Positions 11,003 to 22,718 of a DNA stretch of 64,000 bases are shown here, piece after piece. The stretch is taken from the NCBI RefSeq assembly GCF_963576675.1, contig NC_088910.1, forward strand, positions 26,662,531 to 26,726,530, in the 5' to 3' direction. Source of the DNA: Euphorbia lathyris. Lineage: Eukaryota; Streptophyta; Magnoliopsida; Malpighiales; Euphorbiaceae. The position numbers and the translations under genes are program-made. The stretch's first letter is position 1. Each line of letters starts with the position of its first letter. The notes under the pieces are model-generated. The model did not search any database. It was given only the letters and a program-made list of their open reading frames with translations, and had not been told where the DNA came from.

Positions 11003-14000
11003 ATGGCACCCAGCTCTAATACGAGAGGAGCACCAGAAAAAATGCATGCACGACAACTTGCAAAAAAAATAAAGCAAGCTGCTAAGAAGTCATTGGAAGG
11101 CAAGAGGGTCAATCAGAATGAGAGAAAACGTAAAGTGTCACCCAACAATGATGAGACAACGATCACAACCCTCAGTAAACGTCAATCGAGTTCACCTCCC
11201 TCTGAATCGCCACCTGTTGTCGACGAACCTGAAGTCACAAATGTGACTGGTGGGTTAAAACTGCTAAAACGTGAGACCGTGACTATGGCGTGGCTGACCC
11301 AAGCCATGATTCGGATGAAGAAGATGAACATAATCTCCATGGAGATCCTATTGGCAAGGAGTTTGGGTGGATGCAATCTTATATAGGAGTGTTGGCATGC
11401 ACGAGGATATCCATCGCGTACAAAGACTGGAGACAAGTGATAGGTGATGCAAAGGAACAGCTTTGGGAATCTGTTACGGTATACATATATTTGTATGCTA
11501 TTCTTTAGATGTTATTTGTATGTTGTTCTTTAGACGTTATTTATATGTTGTTCCTTAGACCGTACTTGTATGTTGTTCTTTAGTCGTTGTTTGTGCTATC
11601 ACCGAGTTAAAAGAAGGAAGTCCTGGTATCTGCTGCAACCAAATGGAGGAACTTCAAGTCTTTACTTACGTCCAAGTATATCATGCCCCATAAGGATGAT
11701 GTTGAAGTCTTGCAAAAGGTTCCTGATCACTACCGGTTCATGAATAAGGATGACTGGCATCAGTTTGTATCCGATCGGCTTACAAATTAGCACATGGTTT
11801 GCCATTTGATTTACATATATGCTTTACTCTTAATTTGTTAGTTTGTATGTGCCGTGCTAACAAATACATATATATATAGCTGCATTGTTTAGGAAATACG
11901 CCAAGTGCAGATATCCAAGCGGCAAAAGAACAAGTACAACCATCGGATGTCTCGCAAGGGGTACAGAGGAAACCGGGTTGAAATGGTATGGTCGTTTATT
12001 GTCTATTTTCATACTTCAGATTTGTATGATTTTTGATATTATTCGTACTATGTGGCAGACCTCATAGCTATCAAAAGAGGAAGTGGAAGAAATCAGCAGG
12101 CACACATATTGGATAAAGGGAAGGCAAGACATACTGGGAAATTTTAAGGACACTGAAGTAGAGGAGGCGGTTAAAAGAATTGTAAGTAGCATTTATTCAA
12201 ATACACAATGTGATTGATAAAACGCATATGTATAACTGATTTATATATGTTTATTTCCATAGTTGAAACTGGAAAATGAGGAGGCTGAAGGTGTGTTTAA
12301 AGCCAAGGGTAGTAATGATGTGCTAACTGAGGTATTAGGGAATCCAGAACACAGTGGCAGGGTTAGAGGAGTGGGTGCTGTGAAGCCGGTAGTATTCTTT
12401 AAGCTACCAGGTCAGAAGAGGGGAAGAAAGAAGCGAGCTGAGGAGTTGCAAGCATTGCTTGAAACAGAAAGGGCAAAGTGGGAGGAAGAGTCAACAAGGA
12501 AACATGATGAAGAATTGAAGAAGATACATAAGATGTATCAAGATGAGTTAAAGAAGTCTGAAGCGAAAATGGTCCAAAAACTAGATCGAATGGAGAAACT
12601 TATGTCCAAGGGGGTTACGACTGAGGAATCCCCAGCAGCTGCACCAACAACTTACAATGGCAAATCAGGAGAAGGTAGTTGTAATCGACATGATATCGAT
12701 AGAGAGGAGATATTAGGGAAATATGAAGTTGTGGCAAAGAAGAAGTTGGTATTAGAGGTCTCTAATACCATAGAAGAGGAAGTTGTTGGTGAAGGCGCAG
12801 GATATGAGATTCCAACAATCTCAGAGGTAAACGGTTATTATGATTGTCAGCTTGTTGAATTTATCACTTATATATACTTAGTTAATTAGTTGTATTTGAA
12901 ATTGTTGAATCAGGACAATGAACTTGACATTGAGGTTGCAGTATCAGTGGAAGAGAGTGGGAAGATTGTTGCCCATGGCAGATTGATACAATCAGACATT
13001 GACCAAGAAGAGCAGACAATCCATAGGCGACCACTGGGAAAGGACAATTATAGAGTGGAGATTGTGTCATTTGATGATGGAGATGCATGTCTGCCATACC
13101 CGATAAAAGGTGAAATGGAAGTTGTTAGGGAGGCAATAGGGTCTATTGTAGCATGGCCAAAGGTGCTATGTAGTGTCAAATCTGTTGAGGTAATATTCAT
13201 TTATTTCGTTGGTTGTATTATGTGTTTCGATTATTTCTTTGGTTGTATAATTCGTGTTTAATTATTGCAATCAGAAGGCAAACAAGGCAGCAAAAGTTTT
13301 TGCGAAGGCCTTGAAGAAAGTTAATAGTGAGGCTGAGGCGATTGATTTCGTTAAGTTGCCAACAAATTTACCATGCCCATTGCAGAAGTTGTGCAACTGG
13401 GCGAGAACCAATATGATGGATGGAATCAAATGTATAACCAAAACTTTTGGACCTGAGTTGTTCGGAGTAGAACGAATGCAAGTATTGATGCCTAGCGATT
13501 TATATGCAATGGTACACTTTCATGAGATGACCACAGGCACAATTACATTTTACATGAGGTACATGAATGCAATACACAAATTTATTAATTTGGATATCTA
13601 TTTCATCAACACTTATACATGTATTTGCCCAGTCATCTATACCATGTATTGAAAAAAGCACGAATGGAAGAAAGGGTGTTATTTGTTGATCCATGTACCA
13701 CTTTTGCTCTTGGAACTAAGAAAACTCCAACGGACCGCTCGAAGGATTTGATTGATCGGTTCAAACAGGGTGGTGCTAATTCTATATTTCTTATTCCTTA
13801 CAACTCAGGGTAACTATGAATCTTTTGTACTGTGTGTTTATCAGTTGATTAACTGACATTGATACAGCTGAAATGGATAATGTTTGCAGATCACATTTGA
13901 CTCTCACTGTTGTTGACATTGAGAAGAAAAAATCATATTGGTTAGATCCATTGAAAAGGAGATTGCCAAATTCCACAGAATGGACGGATGTTGTGAGCAA

Positions 14001-14518
14001 GTAAGTTACCAAATGCCTCTAATGTGTACGCCATTCAAATAGTTACTCATATAAGCACACATGTTGTTACACTTGTTGTCGTGCGATGAAGTTCTACTAT
14101 GCTCAGAAAGACCCAAAGAAGGTGACGAAGACCAAGCTGAAGATGACACCGCTTCTAGTGAGTTTTACAGTTACACAAGCAAGTGTATATTGTCTTTTTT
14201 GGGGTCTAACCATTATATTCTGTGCCGCAGGGGATACCTGAGCAACGAGATGATAAAACATGTGGTTTTTGGATAATGCTGTATATGCGGGAGATCGTCA
14301 TGGATAAGGAATTAAACTTTGTTGCAAAGGTACCATAATTCATTACCATAATATTATGTTCAGATATATGCAGTTGTTATCAGTGATATAAAGCAAATTC
14401 CTAATAGTAAAGCATTTATGTTTTGTAGTGGATAAACAAGTGTGGATTAACTTACAGCCATTCGGATTTGGATCATCTCTGCACAGAATGGGCAGATCAT
14501 GTGCTTTACTTGAAGTGA
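11003..14518 (+). pseudogene. CACTA second gene: TNPA/transposase_24-like protein with C-terminal Ulp1 (C48) protease domain, broken
   Basis: A gene of about ten exons lies downstream of the transposase. The basic N-terminus (from 11003) leads into a plant-transposase region (KYNHRMSRKGYRG, exon about 11893-11985; LSKEEVEEISRHTYW at about 12067-12180). Next come VLGNPEHSGRVRGVG (12320-12375), a coiled coil (12440-12600), a DUF8039-like exon (12914-13189) and a Ulp1-type cysteine protease fold. Candidate catalytic residues are His (HLTLTVVD, codon 13894), Asp (WLDPL, 13945) and Cys (KTCGFW, 14261). The stop is at 14516-14518. Ulp1 enzymes cleave SUMO; its role in transposition is unknown. Breaks: a frame change near 11275-11290 and a probable in-frame TAG at 11788-11790. 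Some exon borders are inferred. Confidence 0.8.
11495..11590. repeat. Tandem repeat of about 31 bp in an intron
   Basis: Three to four copies of a unit containing TTCTTTAGA-GTTATTTGTAT lie in an intron of the second CACTA gene. Confidence 0.65.
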
Positions 14519-14819
14519 CAATGGATTGTGTATGTAATCCTGTTTTCGTACAATATGATAATCAGTTTGTGGTACACTGTTGTTGTGCATATTTTGGGTC
14601 TTTTTTTGGTCTACAATGATATCCCAATGGTTCTGTGTATATATTATGCACAACTGGTGTACATGTTATGTAAATAATGGATAGTTAAGTTATATATATG
14701 AGGTTTATAGCTTGGTTGTAATTGGAGTAGTAGTATCATGTAATTTCAATTGCAGTATGTACAGGTACATTAAAGGGTTACAAGTTATGCAACACAGTTG
14801 GGATAAAAAATCTGGCGTC

Positions 14820-15430
14820 TAATGCATTAATGAATGAGCGCAAAATTAAAAAAAATTGTCATATTATGACGCGTGACACGTAACCAGGTTAATGAAATAC
14901 TGTCATGACTAAAACGCTAAGATGACATAAATAAAAAATAGGGCTGTCGTCTTACAATTAACGTAGTCAAATTTCATTGACTTTTATGACATTTGATTAA
15001 ATGAAAAATGTCATGTGAAATCCATGCACAAGACAAAAAATTTAAAGACAACGTCAACTGAAACATCTTTGAACGACAGCAACAAAGAGGAAAACTATCG
15101 TCGTAACTTATCTACAATGACACAAACAATAATAAAAAATGTCGTATGACAAGAAAAAGGTCTATGGTTTTACATACTACAATGACAGTATATATAAAAA
15201 CACTGTCATTAGAAATTATCCAATACTACGGTTTCAACAAAGTCGAACATCGTTGTAACATGGAAAAGATGACAAACGCTTAGAAAGCGCGTGTCGTCTG
15301 TCGCTTCGAAAGATGACAGAACTCGACCGTCGTCTGATGCCTTATCAGACGGCAGCGAGCCCGGTGACAGGTTTATATCGTGCGGGACGACGATTTTGAA
15401 CCGTCGTCTGAAGAGGGTTTTGGCGTAGTG
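14820..15430. repeat. Right subterminal repeat region of the CACTA element
   Basis: Multiple short words (ATGACA, TGTCAT, GTCGTCTGA and complements) occur in both orientations up to the TAGTG terminus. The matching left region is 6340-6600. Such arrays bind the DNA-binding protein of the element in known CACTA systems. Confidence 0.7.
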
Positions 15431-15521
15431 TTTGGAGACTATTAAGTGTTGAGTGTGATCTTTCTATTTCGCATCCGATGCCGATTGAGGTCGTTTCCTA
15501 TCAGGTGTGACAGAGGTAGTA

Positions 15522-16296
15522 GTAAACATGTTGGAGATTCTTGAACCAGACTAAATACCCAAATAAAATATCCAGAACCCAATTGAATTTTTTTAAGACC
15601 AAACCGAATTGTAGTTAATTCTAGTTAAATCTAATTCTGGAGATTTTTAAATCCCCATATTAGACAGAAGCATCTCATCAATAGAGAAATACACTAAAAG
15701 TCCTATAAACATAAAGATAAACAATTATAAGATCATGTTCTTTGTCACTAAGACCATGTTCTTTGTCACTTAATTTCAGTATCCGTAATTTTAGTTTAGT
15801 TCAGTAGCATTCAGTTCAGTTCAGTAATTTATCATTAGTTATTATAATTATAATTATTTATTATAATTATTATTATTAGAACCATTATTATTTTTATAAG
15901 TTTTTTATTTTAATTATTGCTATTTTTAAAGGATTATATTATTATTTCAGTTACAGTTCAGTTCAGTTCAATTCAATTTACTTAATTTCAGTAAAAAAGA
16001 ACAGAGTCTAATTGGTCCCTGTGGTTTTACAAATAATTTTATAATCTCATAGTTTTTGTTTTCTTCAACTCTTTAATATTTTAATAATTTTATAAGCTAA
16101 ATCAATTTTAAAATACCAAAATTACTCTTTATTCTTTGATTTAATAATAACATATCGATTTTCCTATTTTATGTTTATTTTTCCATATAATTATAATCTC
16201 TTCTATATTATATAATTATAAAAGTTAATTCGTTAGCTTATAACTTATTCATTGAAAAATGAATACAAAATGTTTAAAATTTGTCAAAAGAGATAT
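15522..16296. other. AT-rich intergenic DNA, no gene seen
   Basis: It contains short runs of TTCAG-type repeats (15770-15990) and a small tandem duplication of CATGTTCTTTGTCACT (about 15734-15770). No open frame or structural RNA was recognised. Confidence 0.6.
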
Positions 16297-16568
16297 AGTG
16301 GCGGAACCAGGATTCCGGATGATCCGGGGCTCAAACATATTAGTAAAAAAAAAATTCAAAACGTCATAAAAAATATCGAAATTAACTACGCAGTTGATGG
16401 TAAATTTTCAAACTAAGCAAAAAAAAATTAGCCTCCAACGCATTAGAAGTGAGTTGAACATAGGACCTCTAAAATAGAAGTAAGCATCTTTAACCATCTA
16501 ATCTACCTTTAAACATTGAAGTGATACTACATAGAATTAATATAATTCTCTCTAGAGTAAACGACGCG

Positions 16569-16822
16569 ATGAAAGAGAGCAAGAGAGCAAGGGAGCGTAT
16601 GAGAGAGAAGGCTCGAGATCGGCAGCGGGAGCGTGGGTTCTTGGGTGGCGGGACGTCGTCGACGACAACGGTGCGACCGGATCTGGCATTGGGAGGGGCG
16701 GGCGTTGCATGGACGGGATCATCTGGGGCGGGTTCATACGGCCTTCTGAAATCGGCGATAGAAAAGGATGTGAGTCGGGCGGTGTCTGAACGTTCGGGTT
16801 TGACGGAGGGAGGTCCGATCGG
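16569..16822 (+). pseudogene. LINE ORF1, N-terminal part
   Basis: An open frame from an ATG 14 bases inside the LINE 5' end encodes a basic start (KESKRARERMREK), a Gly-rich stretch and an acidic-to-mixed segment. It runs straight into the Athila LTR at 16823. The frame continues at 40680 in the LINE 3' part. Assignment to LINE ORF1 is by position between the TSD and the insertion, not by a recognised domain. Any LINE bases lost with the LTR-element rearrangement cannot be counted. Confidence 0.6.
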
Positions 16823-18579
16823 TGATAGCGCGACGCCTAGTGGTAGAGTTTCTTACGACGAAATGTATATATTATGAGTGCGGACTCTATGTCTATGGAT
16901 GTGTTCTTTATAAATTGCTCTTAACTCTACTAGACGTTACGACTACTTAGGGGCAAGTGTACCCCGTCGTATCAAGTAATAATCCGGTTAAGACCGGGTA
17001 TCGAATCCACGGGATTTATAATTGCAAGTATTAGACGACTCGGTTTTATACGTTATCTAAGCGGTGGATACTTTGGGTTGGTGTGAGACACAACTACAAA
17101 CTACTCCTAACCTATTGGTGACACAGATTTATGTAATGGAAAACTCCACGGAGTGATATGGGTGACGATAAGTTATAAATATAATATGCAATAACTCCGA
17201 ATATATTCGGTTGACGATTTACTCTTGCAAAGACGACTACATGTAGTTCGACCGACCCGTGAAGTACTTAGACTACGTGGTTCCTAGTCAAGGCGTGTCT
17301 AATGCTCGGGATCAGAAACTAGGGCCCGTAAGTTCCGTGGCTTGTCAATTCTTACGGTTTCCGGTTTGTCACTTCCGGTAAGGAAACACCTATATGAATC
17401 CCTAAAGATGGCCCGAATGGCATCGGAAATCGCGTTCCCCTACACAATAGTCAATTACGATTATCAAAACAAGTAATAAACATCAACACGTATATAGAAA
17501 CGGAAATTGCAAATCACGTATTATAAATATGGAAAGCATAAATGAGGAATACAACCAAGCCTAGTACATAGGAAGAGTGCAAGCTAATTAGCAAGCGAAG
17601 AGGGAAGAATCGACCCTCGGAACTAGCCAACCGGACTCAAGGCCGTCTCTTAGGACTTGGAGGTGGAACTCTCGAGCTTGGTGACGAAATGATGAAGCGG
17701 AACGTTGATGGAATGCCGGAATAACCGAACAAGCTCTCGAGGTAGGAGAGTTTTATTACATAAACTGAATCTATTCTATCAAAAGAAAATAAGAGGTAGC
17801 TATGTACAAGGTGTCAAGAGATGTAGAGGTAGAAGGTGTCTAAATGAGTGCTAGTCACTCTTATTTATACATCAAGCTAGGGGTAGAATTGTAACTTCAC
17901 AAGGTACAAGTATGGAGCAACATTATTTGGTGCAGAAATCCCATGATACGCCCCGCGTATATGCCCATTCCGTCAGAAATCTCCTACATGTGGACCAATT
18001 CCGTGTCTTGTTGTCTTAAACACGCCCTGCGTAGCTAAAGTACACCCCGTGTGTTTGAGTCTCTGAAGTTTTATTGCTTGAATTGGAGCTTTTACGCCGT
18101 GCGTAGTTGAAGTACGCCCCGCGTAAAAGAGTTGACTCAAGGAGACAGTGCAGTCTGACTTTCAGGATTAGGCCAATCATTTCCGACATATGTCATACGC
18201 CTCGCGTAAGGTGTCATACGCCTCGCGTAAGGTGTCATACGCCCCGCGTATGCTGAGTCAGTTCTACGTGGTGTCTGCGGATAAGGCAATTATTGCTGAC
18301 ACATGTTTCGCGCCCCGCGTAAAGGATTATACGCCCCGCGTATTTGAGTAGATTTTTGCTCCTTGCTTGTACCTGAAATACAAATCTTGCGAGCCGAGTT
18401 AGCTTGACGTTTTTATTTCCTAAACTAGACAAAAGCATGGAAAATTAACAGAAAGTACGAGATTTATTTTTATTTCTTTATTTTATCAAAACACTTTATT
18501 TTTGTAATTAAACTTATTTATTTTATCCAAAATCAACCCGTAAATCACGCTAAAAGATAGGGGTAAAATACCCCTATAA
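16823..18579 (-). repeat. Athila-like LTR (left copy; 3' LTR of the element)
   Basis: The plus strand starts TGATAGCGCG and ends CCCCTATAA. TGATAG and CTATAA form near-inverted ends (one base off the usual TG...CA). A polypurine-like GTCCGAGGAGG (minus strand, 18582-18592) sits just outside, preceded by GAGGACAAGTAAAACTTTAA, a context typical of Athila/Tat elements. This sets the LTR at about 1,757 bp rather than the whole 4.5-kb duplicated block. Confidence 0.65.
17945..18345. repeat. CG-rich motif cluster 1 (LTR), direct orientation
   Basis: About ten copies of a 13-bp motif with consensus TACGCCCCGCGTA, all in the same orientation. Variants differ mostly by C/T or G/A (TACGCCTCGCGTA, CACGCCCTGCGTA). 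The second LTR carries the same cluster at about 25510-25910. Confidence 0.85.
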
Positions 18580-18620
18580 AACCTCCTCGGACTTTAAAGT
18601 TTTACTTGTCCTCAAGTAAA
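18580..18620 (-). other. Polypurine tract region next to the Athila-like 3' LTR
   Basis: On the minus strand a GAGGACAAGTAAAAC word leads into GTCCGAGGAGG directly before the LTR. The same sequence recurs at 26145-26185 next to the second LTR copy. Confidence 0.55.
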
Positions 18621-20049
18621 AGAAATCGAAAGACAAGGGATTGAGAAAATTAAGAAACAAATCGAAGGTTGGTTTTGCCAAGTGCGTGATTTCAAAGTTA
18701 TGGTTTTGTGCAAAGGTTTCGGTAAGTACCTACGCAAACAATTGAGTACGAAACTTGTTTGAAACTTCCATGATCAAGATTTAATAGGCAATATTAACGG
18801 GGGTTGATTATCTTTTGAGAACCCGATAGTACCTCACCAAGGGATTTCGCTCTTACGCTCAATTTTAGGTAGGTCGGTGTTTTAGCACTCTTCTTTGCAC
18901 TTACTCGAGATCATGTTGAATTTGCATTTTCATCCGGGTTTTTCCTCCTAAAATATGGTTAAGCAACATTAAAAATGAACCCGGAGGGGGGTTGTAATGT
19001 GGGTGGCTTCTTTAGTGGTTAGTTTAAAGAAACTCGAGTTCAAAAATATCGTTTTGTGATTGCACCGCATCATTGTTTACTTCGGCCTCGGTGAATTTTA
19101 CAAAATATACTTCAAAATTGCTCGGGTGGAGCTTGAGAATGCCTTTTTTATTTTTATTGTATCCTTTGTTTTGATAGAGGCACAAAAACAATATTTTGAG
19201 AACTTATGGTGCTCATTTGCTAAGGCCGTGACTTATTTCGGGTAATTCGGGTGTAACTTGATTATGTCGGTAATTGAACAAGAGGAAAAAGGGTTAAATG
19301 TTAAGAGGGTATTAACAAAAAAAGTTGGTTAATAGGCTCGAAGGGGTTTCCTAATGTTCAATGAAAACGAGAAAAATAAATTAAGAAAAATCAGCCTAAG
19401 TGGGTTCGGTTTATCATCTATTGCCTTTTTACCAAAAATAAGTGTACTTAACCCGGTATTGGATGCAAATTCTATGAGTCGAGTGAAGTCAAAGTTCTCG
19501 AAAAATTGTGAAAGAATAAGAGTTCTCGTACGAACTCTTTTAGGCTCAAGAATATCTCACAAAGATTCGGGTTTAAATTGTGTACTATCAAGTCTTCGCT
19601 AAATTCTCAACTATCCCGTTTTTATTGCCTTTTTAAAGTTTATTATGGAGATAACATTTGGGTTAAGACTCAATGTCTTAGTTTAGTACTAATCCTAAGT
19701 TTTGCACAAATTCCCTAACTTTAAGATCGAGACTAAAATTCCTTAATTAGGTCATCCCCTTGTGTCGACGTCTCTTATTTTTGATGACAAATAACGGAAC
19801 TTTAATAAATTTCCGAAGGAGGGATAGCGTGTTGGGAAAAATTTGAAAGATTCAATAAAGTAGTTTAATTATTTTTGTATTTATTTTATTTTTATTTTTG
19901 TTTTTGTTAGTGCAAAACAAACGTTAAGTGCGGGGTTGCACGGCCCTCCGCGTTATTTAAAATGATGCCTATTCCAAGGGCGTCGCAAAAAGAGGTTAAA
20001 ACAAAAACAAAAATAAAGTAAGGAAAGGAAAAGAAGACCCTTAGTGGTC
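18621..20049. other. Athila-like 3' internal non-coding region (copied at 26186-27614)
   Basis: No protein of a known family is readable on either strand. The short open frames at 19060-19245 and 19354-19602 recur unchanged in the second copy, but neither matches a family I know. The copies at 26625-26810 and 26919-27167 have the same lengths, which reflects recent duplication rather than coding constraint. Confidence 0.5.
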
Positions 20050-20054
20050 GGGGG

Positions 20055-20312
20055 CCCTACGCGAGGCGTGTCCAGGGGGGCGCCCCGCGTAGGGTAGCAT
20101 TTTTAGTGCGTTTTGAGTCAGAGACTCAAATACGCGAGGCATAATAGTGAGGGCGCCCCGTGTAAGGCGGTGGTTTTATTGTTTTGGGAGTCAGAGACCT
20201 AAATACGCGGGGCGCAGGAACATGGCGCCCTGCGTGTTTAAGTTTCTGAACCTTTTTTAAGCATAAAAATGATGGGCATGCGGGGCGTGCCATGGGGTAC
20301 GCCCTGCGTGGT
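20055..20312. repeat. CG-rich motif cluster 2, inverted pairs, 3' of the extra ORF
   Basis: About eight copies arranged as four pairs. Each pair is TACGCGGGGCG-type followed about 10-20 bases later by its complement GCGCCCCGCGTA-type. Repeated at about 27620-27877 in the second copy. Confidence 0.85.
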
Positions 20313-20461
20313 GTTATTCTAAATAATAAAATGAAAATAATGAAAGCACAAAACATAAACGGAACTTAACAATTTCACTTAAAAAGAACATTCTACATTA
20401 AAAACATAAAAACAACATCAAAAAGAAAATAAAGAAAACATGAAAAGAAAAGAAAGGGAAA

Positions 20462-21649
20462 CTATGGTTGTGGTGGAGGCGGATTGCCACGGATGTTGAA
20501 GTGGGTGTAGAAGGCGTTGGTGAAGGCGTCAAAGTTAGCCCTATCCTCTAGCCGTTGAGCCTCCAGGGTATCAAAGCGAGAGTCGAAATGAGCCCGATCC
20601 CTACGTTGGTTATCCTCCAGAATATCCAACCGAGCATAAAGAGAGTTAAAATCATGGAGGGGTGGAGGACTAAAATTGAGACCCAAGCTTGAGTCCGAGT
20701 CACCTTCCGCATTGGAGTGGGCCGCCCCCGAAGTTTCGCCCGGGCTGGAAGTGGGATGCTTTAAGGATTTAAAAGCGTTTTTGTCCAATGGTCGAGGCAC
20801 AAGGCGCGGGAGGCGCTCAATGGCGTCGGAACCGAGAGTGGAGAGGGCGAAGATGGTGACGAGGTGGTCGAACCCGAGCTTGGCCCGTTTCCGGATGGGT
20901 GTGGCGCGGAGATGGACGGCCACGTGGTAGGCGAGGTCGTATGTGAGCCCGTTGGCACAACAGTAGAGGGCCAACAGGTCATGTTTGTTGACCTTGGTGG
21001 ACTCAGATTTCCCCGTGAAGTAGAAGGAGATGAAGCGGTGAAGGAACTGGAGAATAGGGTCACGAATACACGCCGGGTGGAGGTTGGATACGTGATAGTC
21101 ATCGGACCCGGTAATGGAGGTCCAAAATTCGGGAGCGGAGACACCGTCGGGCCAATGGGCGACGCTAGGCTCCGCTTGATGAGTGAAGTGGTTGCGAAGC
21201 CATTGGGTGTCAATTGTGAAGGGCCGGTTTTGGAGACGGAAGTTAAAAAGTGCAGCTCTGGGCACATTGTTGGAGGTGAGGGTGGTGTAGAACTCCAGGA
21301 CCAAGGAGGGGTACACGTGGTATTCTTTGCTATAGATATCGTACCACCCGAGGGCACGGAGACGAGCTTCAAAAGGTGTGCCGAGATCGTATTGATCAAG
21401 CACGCTACGTGGGATATAGGGAAGCTCCATGAAAGTGGCGGCACAAAGGTCTTCGTACCGGGTGGCCTCCTCCTCGGTGAGAAGGTGAAAAGGGGCCCGG
21501 TAAAGGCGGGTGAGAGGGGGCGTGCTTTCCCGCTCGGGTGGCTATTGTGGTTGGTTTTGGGTGCGGGAGGAGCGAGTGGTGCGAGCTCGACGAGCTTGCA
21601 TTTGTTGGTCGAGGGGAGTGTTAACGGCTGCTCGTTTGCTTCGGGTCAT
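20462..21649 (-). pseudogene. Athila ORF1-family protein (extra ORF of the Athila-like element), one internal stop
   Basis: The protein would be 395 residues from an ATG at 21647-21649. The start MTRSKRAA is basic. It is followed by EEEATRYEDL, the FEARLRALGWYD and YPSLVLEFYTTL words typical of the Athila ORF1/plant mobile-protein family, then an Asp/Ser-rich tail and a heptad-like C-terminus (LYARLDILEDNQRR). Its function is unknown; such ORFs sit 3' of pol in Athila elements and have been called env-like. An in-frame TAG at 21542-21544 interrupts it after 35 codons. Here it follows gag directly because pol is missing. Long plus-strand open frames over it are shadows. Confidence 0.7.
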
Positions 21650-21783
21650 GATTGGATGAGGAAGAATGGAGAAGGAATGAAGAGGGAGTGGGAGATGAGT
21701 GTTGTGAGGAAGGAAAGGGAGAAAAAGGGAAGATATATATAGGGGAGAAGTGGGGAATCCAAGCAAAGCTCGGATTCCCAGAG

Positions 21784-22495
21784 GGGTACGCGGGGCGTAA
21801 AGGGGCCACGCCACGCGTATCCCTCCCCCTGATGTTATTTTGCGCAAGAATGGTGAGATACGCGTGGCGTAAATAGGGTTACGCCACGCGTATCGGACCT
21901 CCTGCTCCTTTTTTATGACAAAAAGGGCAGAGACGCGGGGCGTAAATGGGGTTACGCCCCGCGTATGAGGACGGAAGATGAAGGTTTTTTGTGGTTTTTG
22001 GTAATTTTCTGATTTTTTGACTTTTGGATTTATGAGTGTTTAATGATTTTTAATTGATTTTATGATTTTTATGTTTTATTTATGACTCTTTTTAATTTTT
22101 ATTAATTTGTAATTAAGGAGGTAGTTAATGAAAATTTATTATGGAGGGAAGTTGAAAATTTGAATTTGAAAGGATGGAAATTGATTGGGTGGAAGAGGAG
22201 GTGGAGTGTGGAAGTGGAAAAGTTGTATAGGGAAGAGGAGTGATGGGAAGTTTGAGAGAGAGGGAGTTGCCATGGGGAGTTGTGATTCACAACTCCCCGA
22301 GGATACGCGCGACGTACCCTAGGGTACGCCCCGCGTGTCCTCTACGTGGCACTTATTAAACAAGAGCATCAATGAGTAACGTGTACGTGGGGCGCAAATT
22401 CAGGTACGCTGCGCGTAGTGTGTCCTTTATTAAGTAAAAGGGGCAGACACACAACTACGCGGGGCGCAAGGGGTTGTACGCCCCGCGTATTTTAA
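21784..22495. repeat. CG-rich motif cluster 3, inverted pairs, 5' of the extra ORF
   Basis: About twelve copies as six inverted pairs (for example TACGCGGGGCGTA near 21786 with ACGCCACGCGTA near 21807; TACGCGGGGCG near 22459 with TACGCCCCGCGTA near 22477). They lie between gag and the extra ORF of the Athila-like element, in otherwise AT-rich sequence. Confidence 0.85.
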
Positions 22496-22718
22496 GGGTT
22501 TTGGATTAATGTGGGATTTGTTTTTCTTTTGATTTTATGAAAATAAAAGAAAATGGGAGAAAATAAAATAAAGCAAAAATGAAGATGAAAATAGAATAAC
22601 AATAATGCAAAATAAAGAAAAGAGATAACGTTTATAATACATATAGACAAGTGGTTCGAGGAATTCAAACCGATGCTACTTTTTGAGTCGAAGTAGCTCG
22701 ACTTTCTTATATGGCGGC

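Larger units (their letters stand above)
6328..15430 (+). mobile_element. CACTA (En/Spm-like) DNA transposon, complete ends, genes broken
   Basis: The left end is CACTATGCCATTTTCCC (6328). The right end read inverted is CACTACGCCAAAACCC (TAGTG at 15426-15430). Both are flanked by TTT (6325-6327 and 15431-15433), the 3-bp TSD expected of CACTA elements. Length is 9,103 bp. Subterminal regions (6340-6600 and 14820-15420) are dense in TGACA, GTCGTCTGA and related words in both orientations, the usual transposase-binding arrangement. It carries two plus-strand genes, TNP2-like (7340-10761) and a TNPA/Ulp1-type gene (11003-14518). Both are disrupted, so it could move only with help. It sits inside the solo LTR. 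Confidence 0.92.
3937..15512. mobile_element. Solo LTR (Gypsy-like), interrupted by a CACTA element
   Basis: It begins TGTCACATCC at 3937 and ends GGTGTGACA at 15512, an inverted pair typical of plant Gypsy LTRs. Both sides carry the 5-bp duplication GAGGT (3932-3936, 15513-15517). The LTR proper is 3937-6327 plus 15434-15512, about 2.47 kb, with the CACTA element between. No primer-binding site, polypurine tract or gag-pol is attached, so it is a solo LTR left by recombination between two LTRs. The assignment to the Tekay-like group rests only on the termini. Short open frames at 5113-5462 lie in its repeats and are not genes. Confidence 0.8.
3646..15519. mobile_element. Stowaway-like MITE, split by a later LTR insertion
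   Basis: The left part 3646-3936 starts CTCCATCCGCCCCATTATA after a TA dinucleotide (3644-3645) and runs to GGGACGGAGGT. The last two bases of the element are at 15518-15519, followed by TA (15520-15521). The LTR inserted between them duplicated GAGGT (3932-3936 and 15513-15517). With one copy of that duplication ignored, the right end is the inverted complement of the left end and both are flanked by TA, as in Stowaway/mariner-type MITEs. Unsplit length is about 293 bp. It contains no gene. Confidence 0.75.

Noticed and set aside
18235..18438. Small minus-strand ORF 18235-18438 and its copy 25800-26003
   Set aside because: They lie inside the LTR, are open over the repeated motif, and are conserved only because the LTRs are recent duplicates.
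16823..21387. A 4.56-kb LTR for the Athila-like element
   Set aside because: The duplicated block contains a polypurine-type context and an internal ORF. The LTR is better placed at 1.76 kb with the duplication extending into internal sequence.
20676..21742. Long plus-strand open frames (for example 20864-21742) over the Athila extra ORF
   Set aside because: They are the antisense of a minus-strand protein with family words, G-rich by complement of its C-rich codons, and match no known family.
17945..22495. A CRISPR array from the spaced GC-rich repeats
   Set aside because: The repeats are short, irregularly spaced, in mixed orientation, and lie in a plant retrotransposon.
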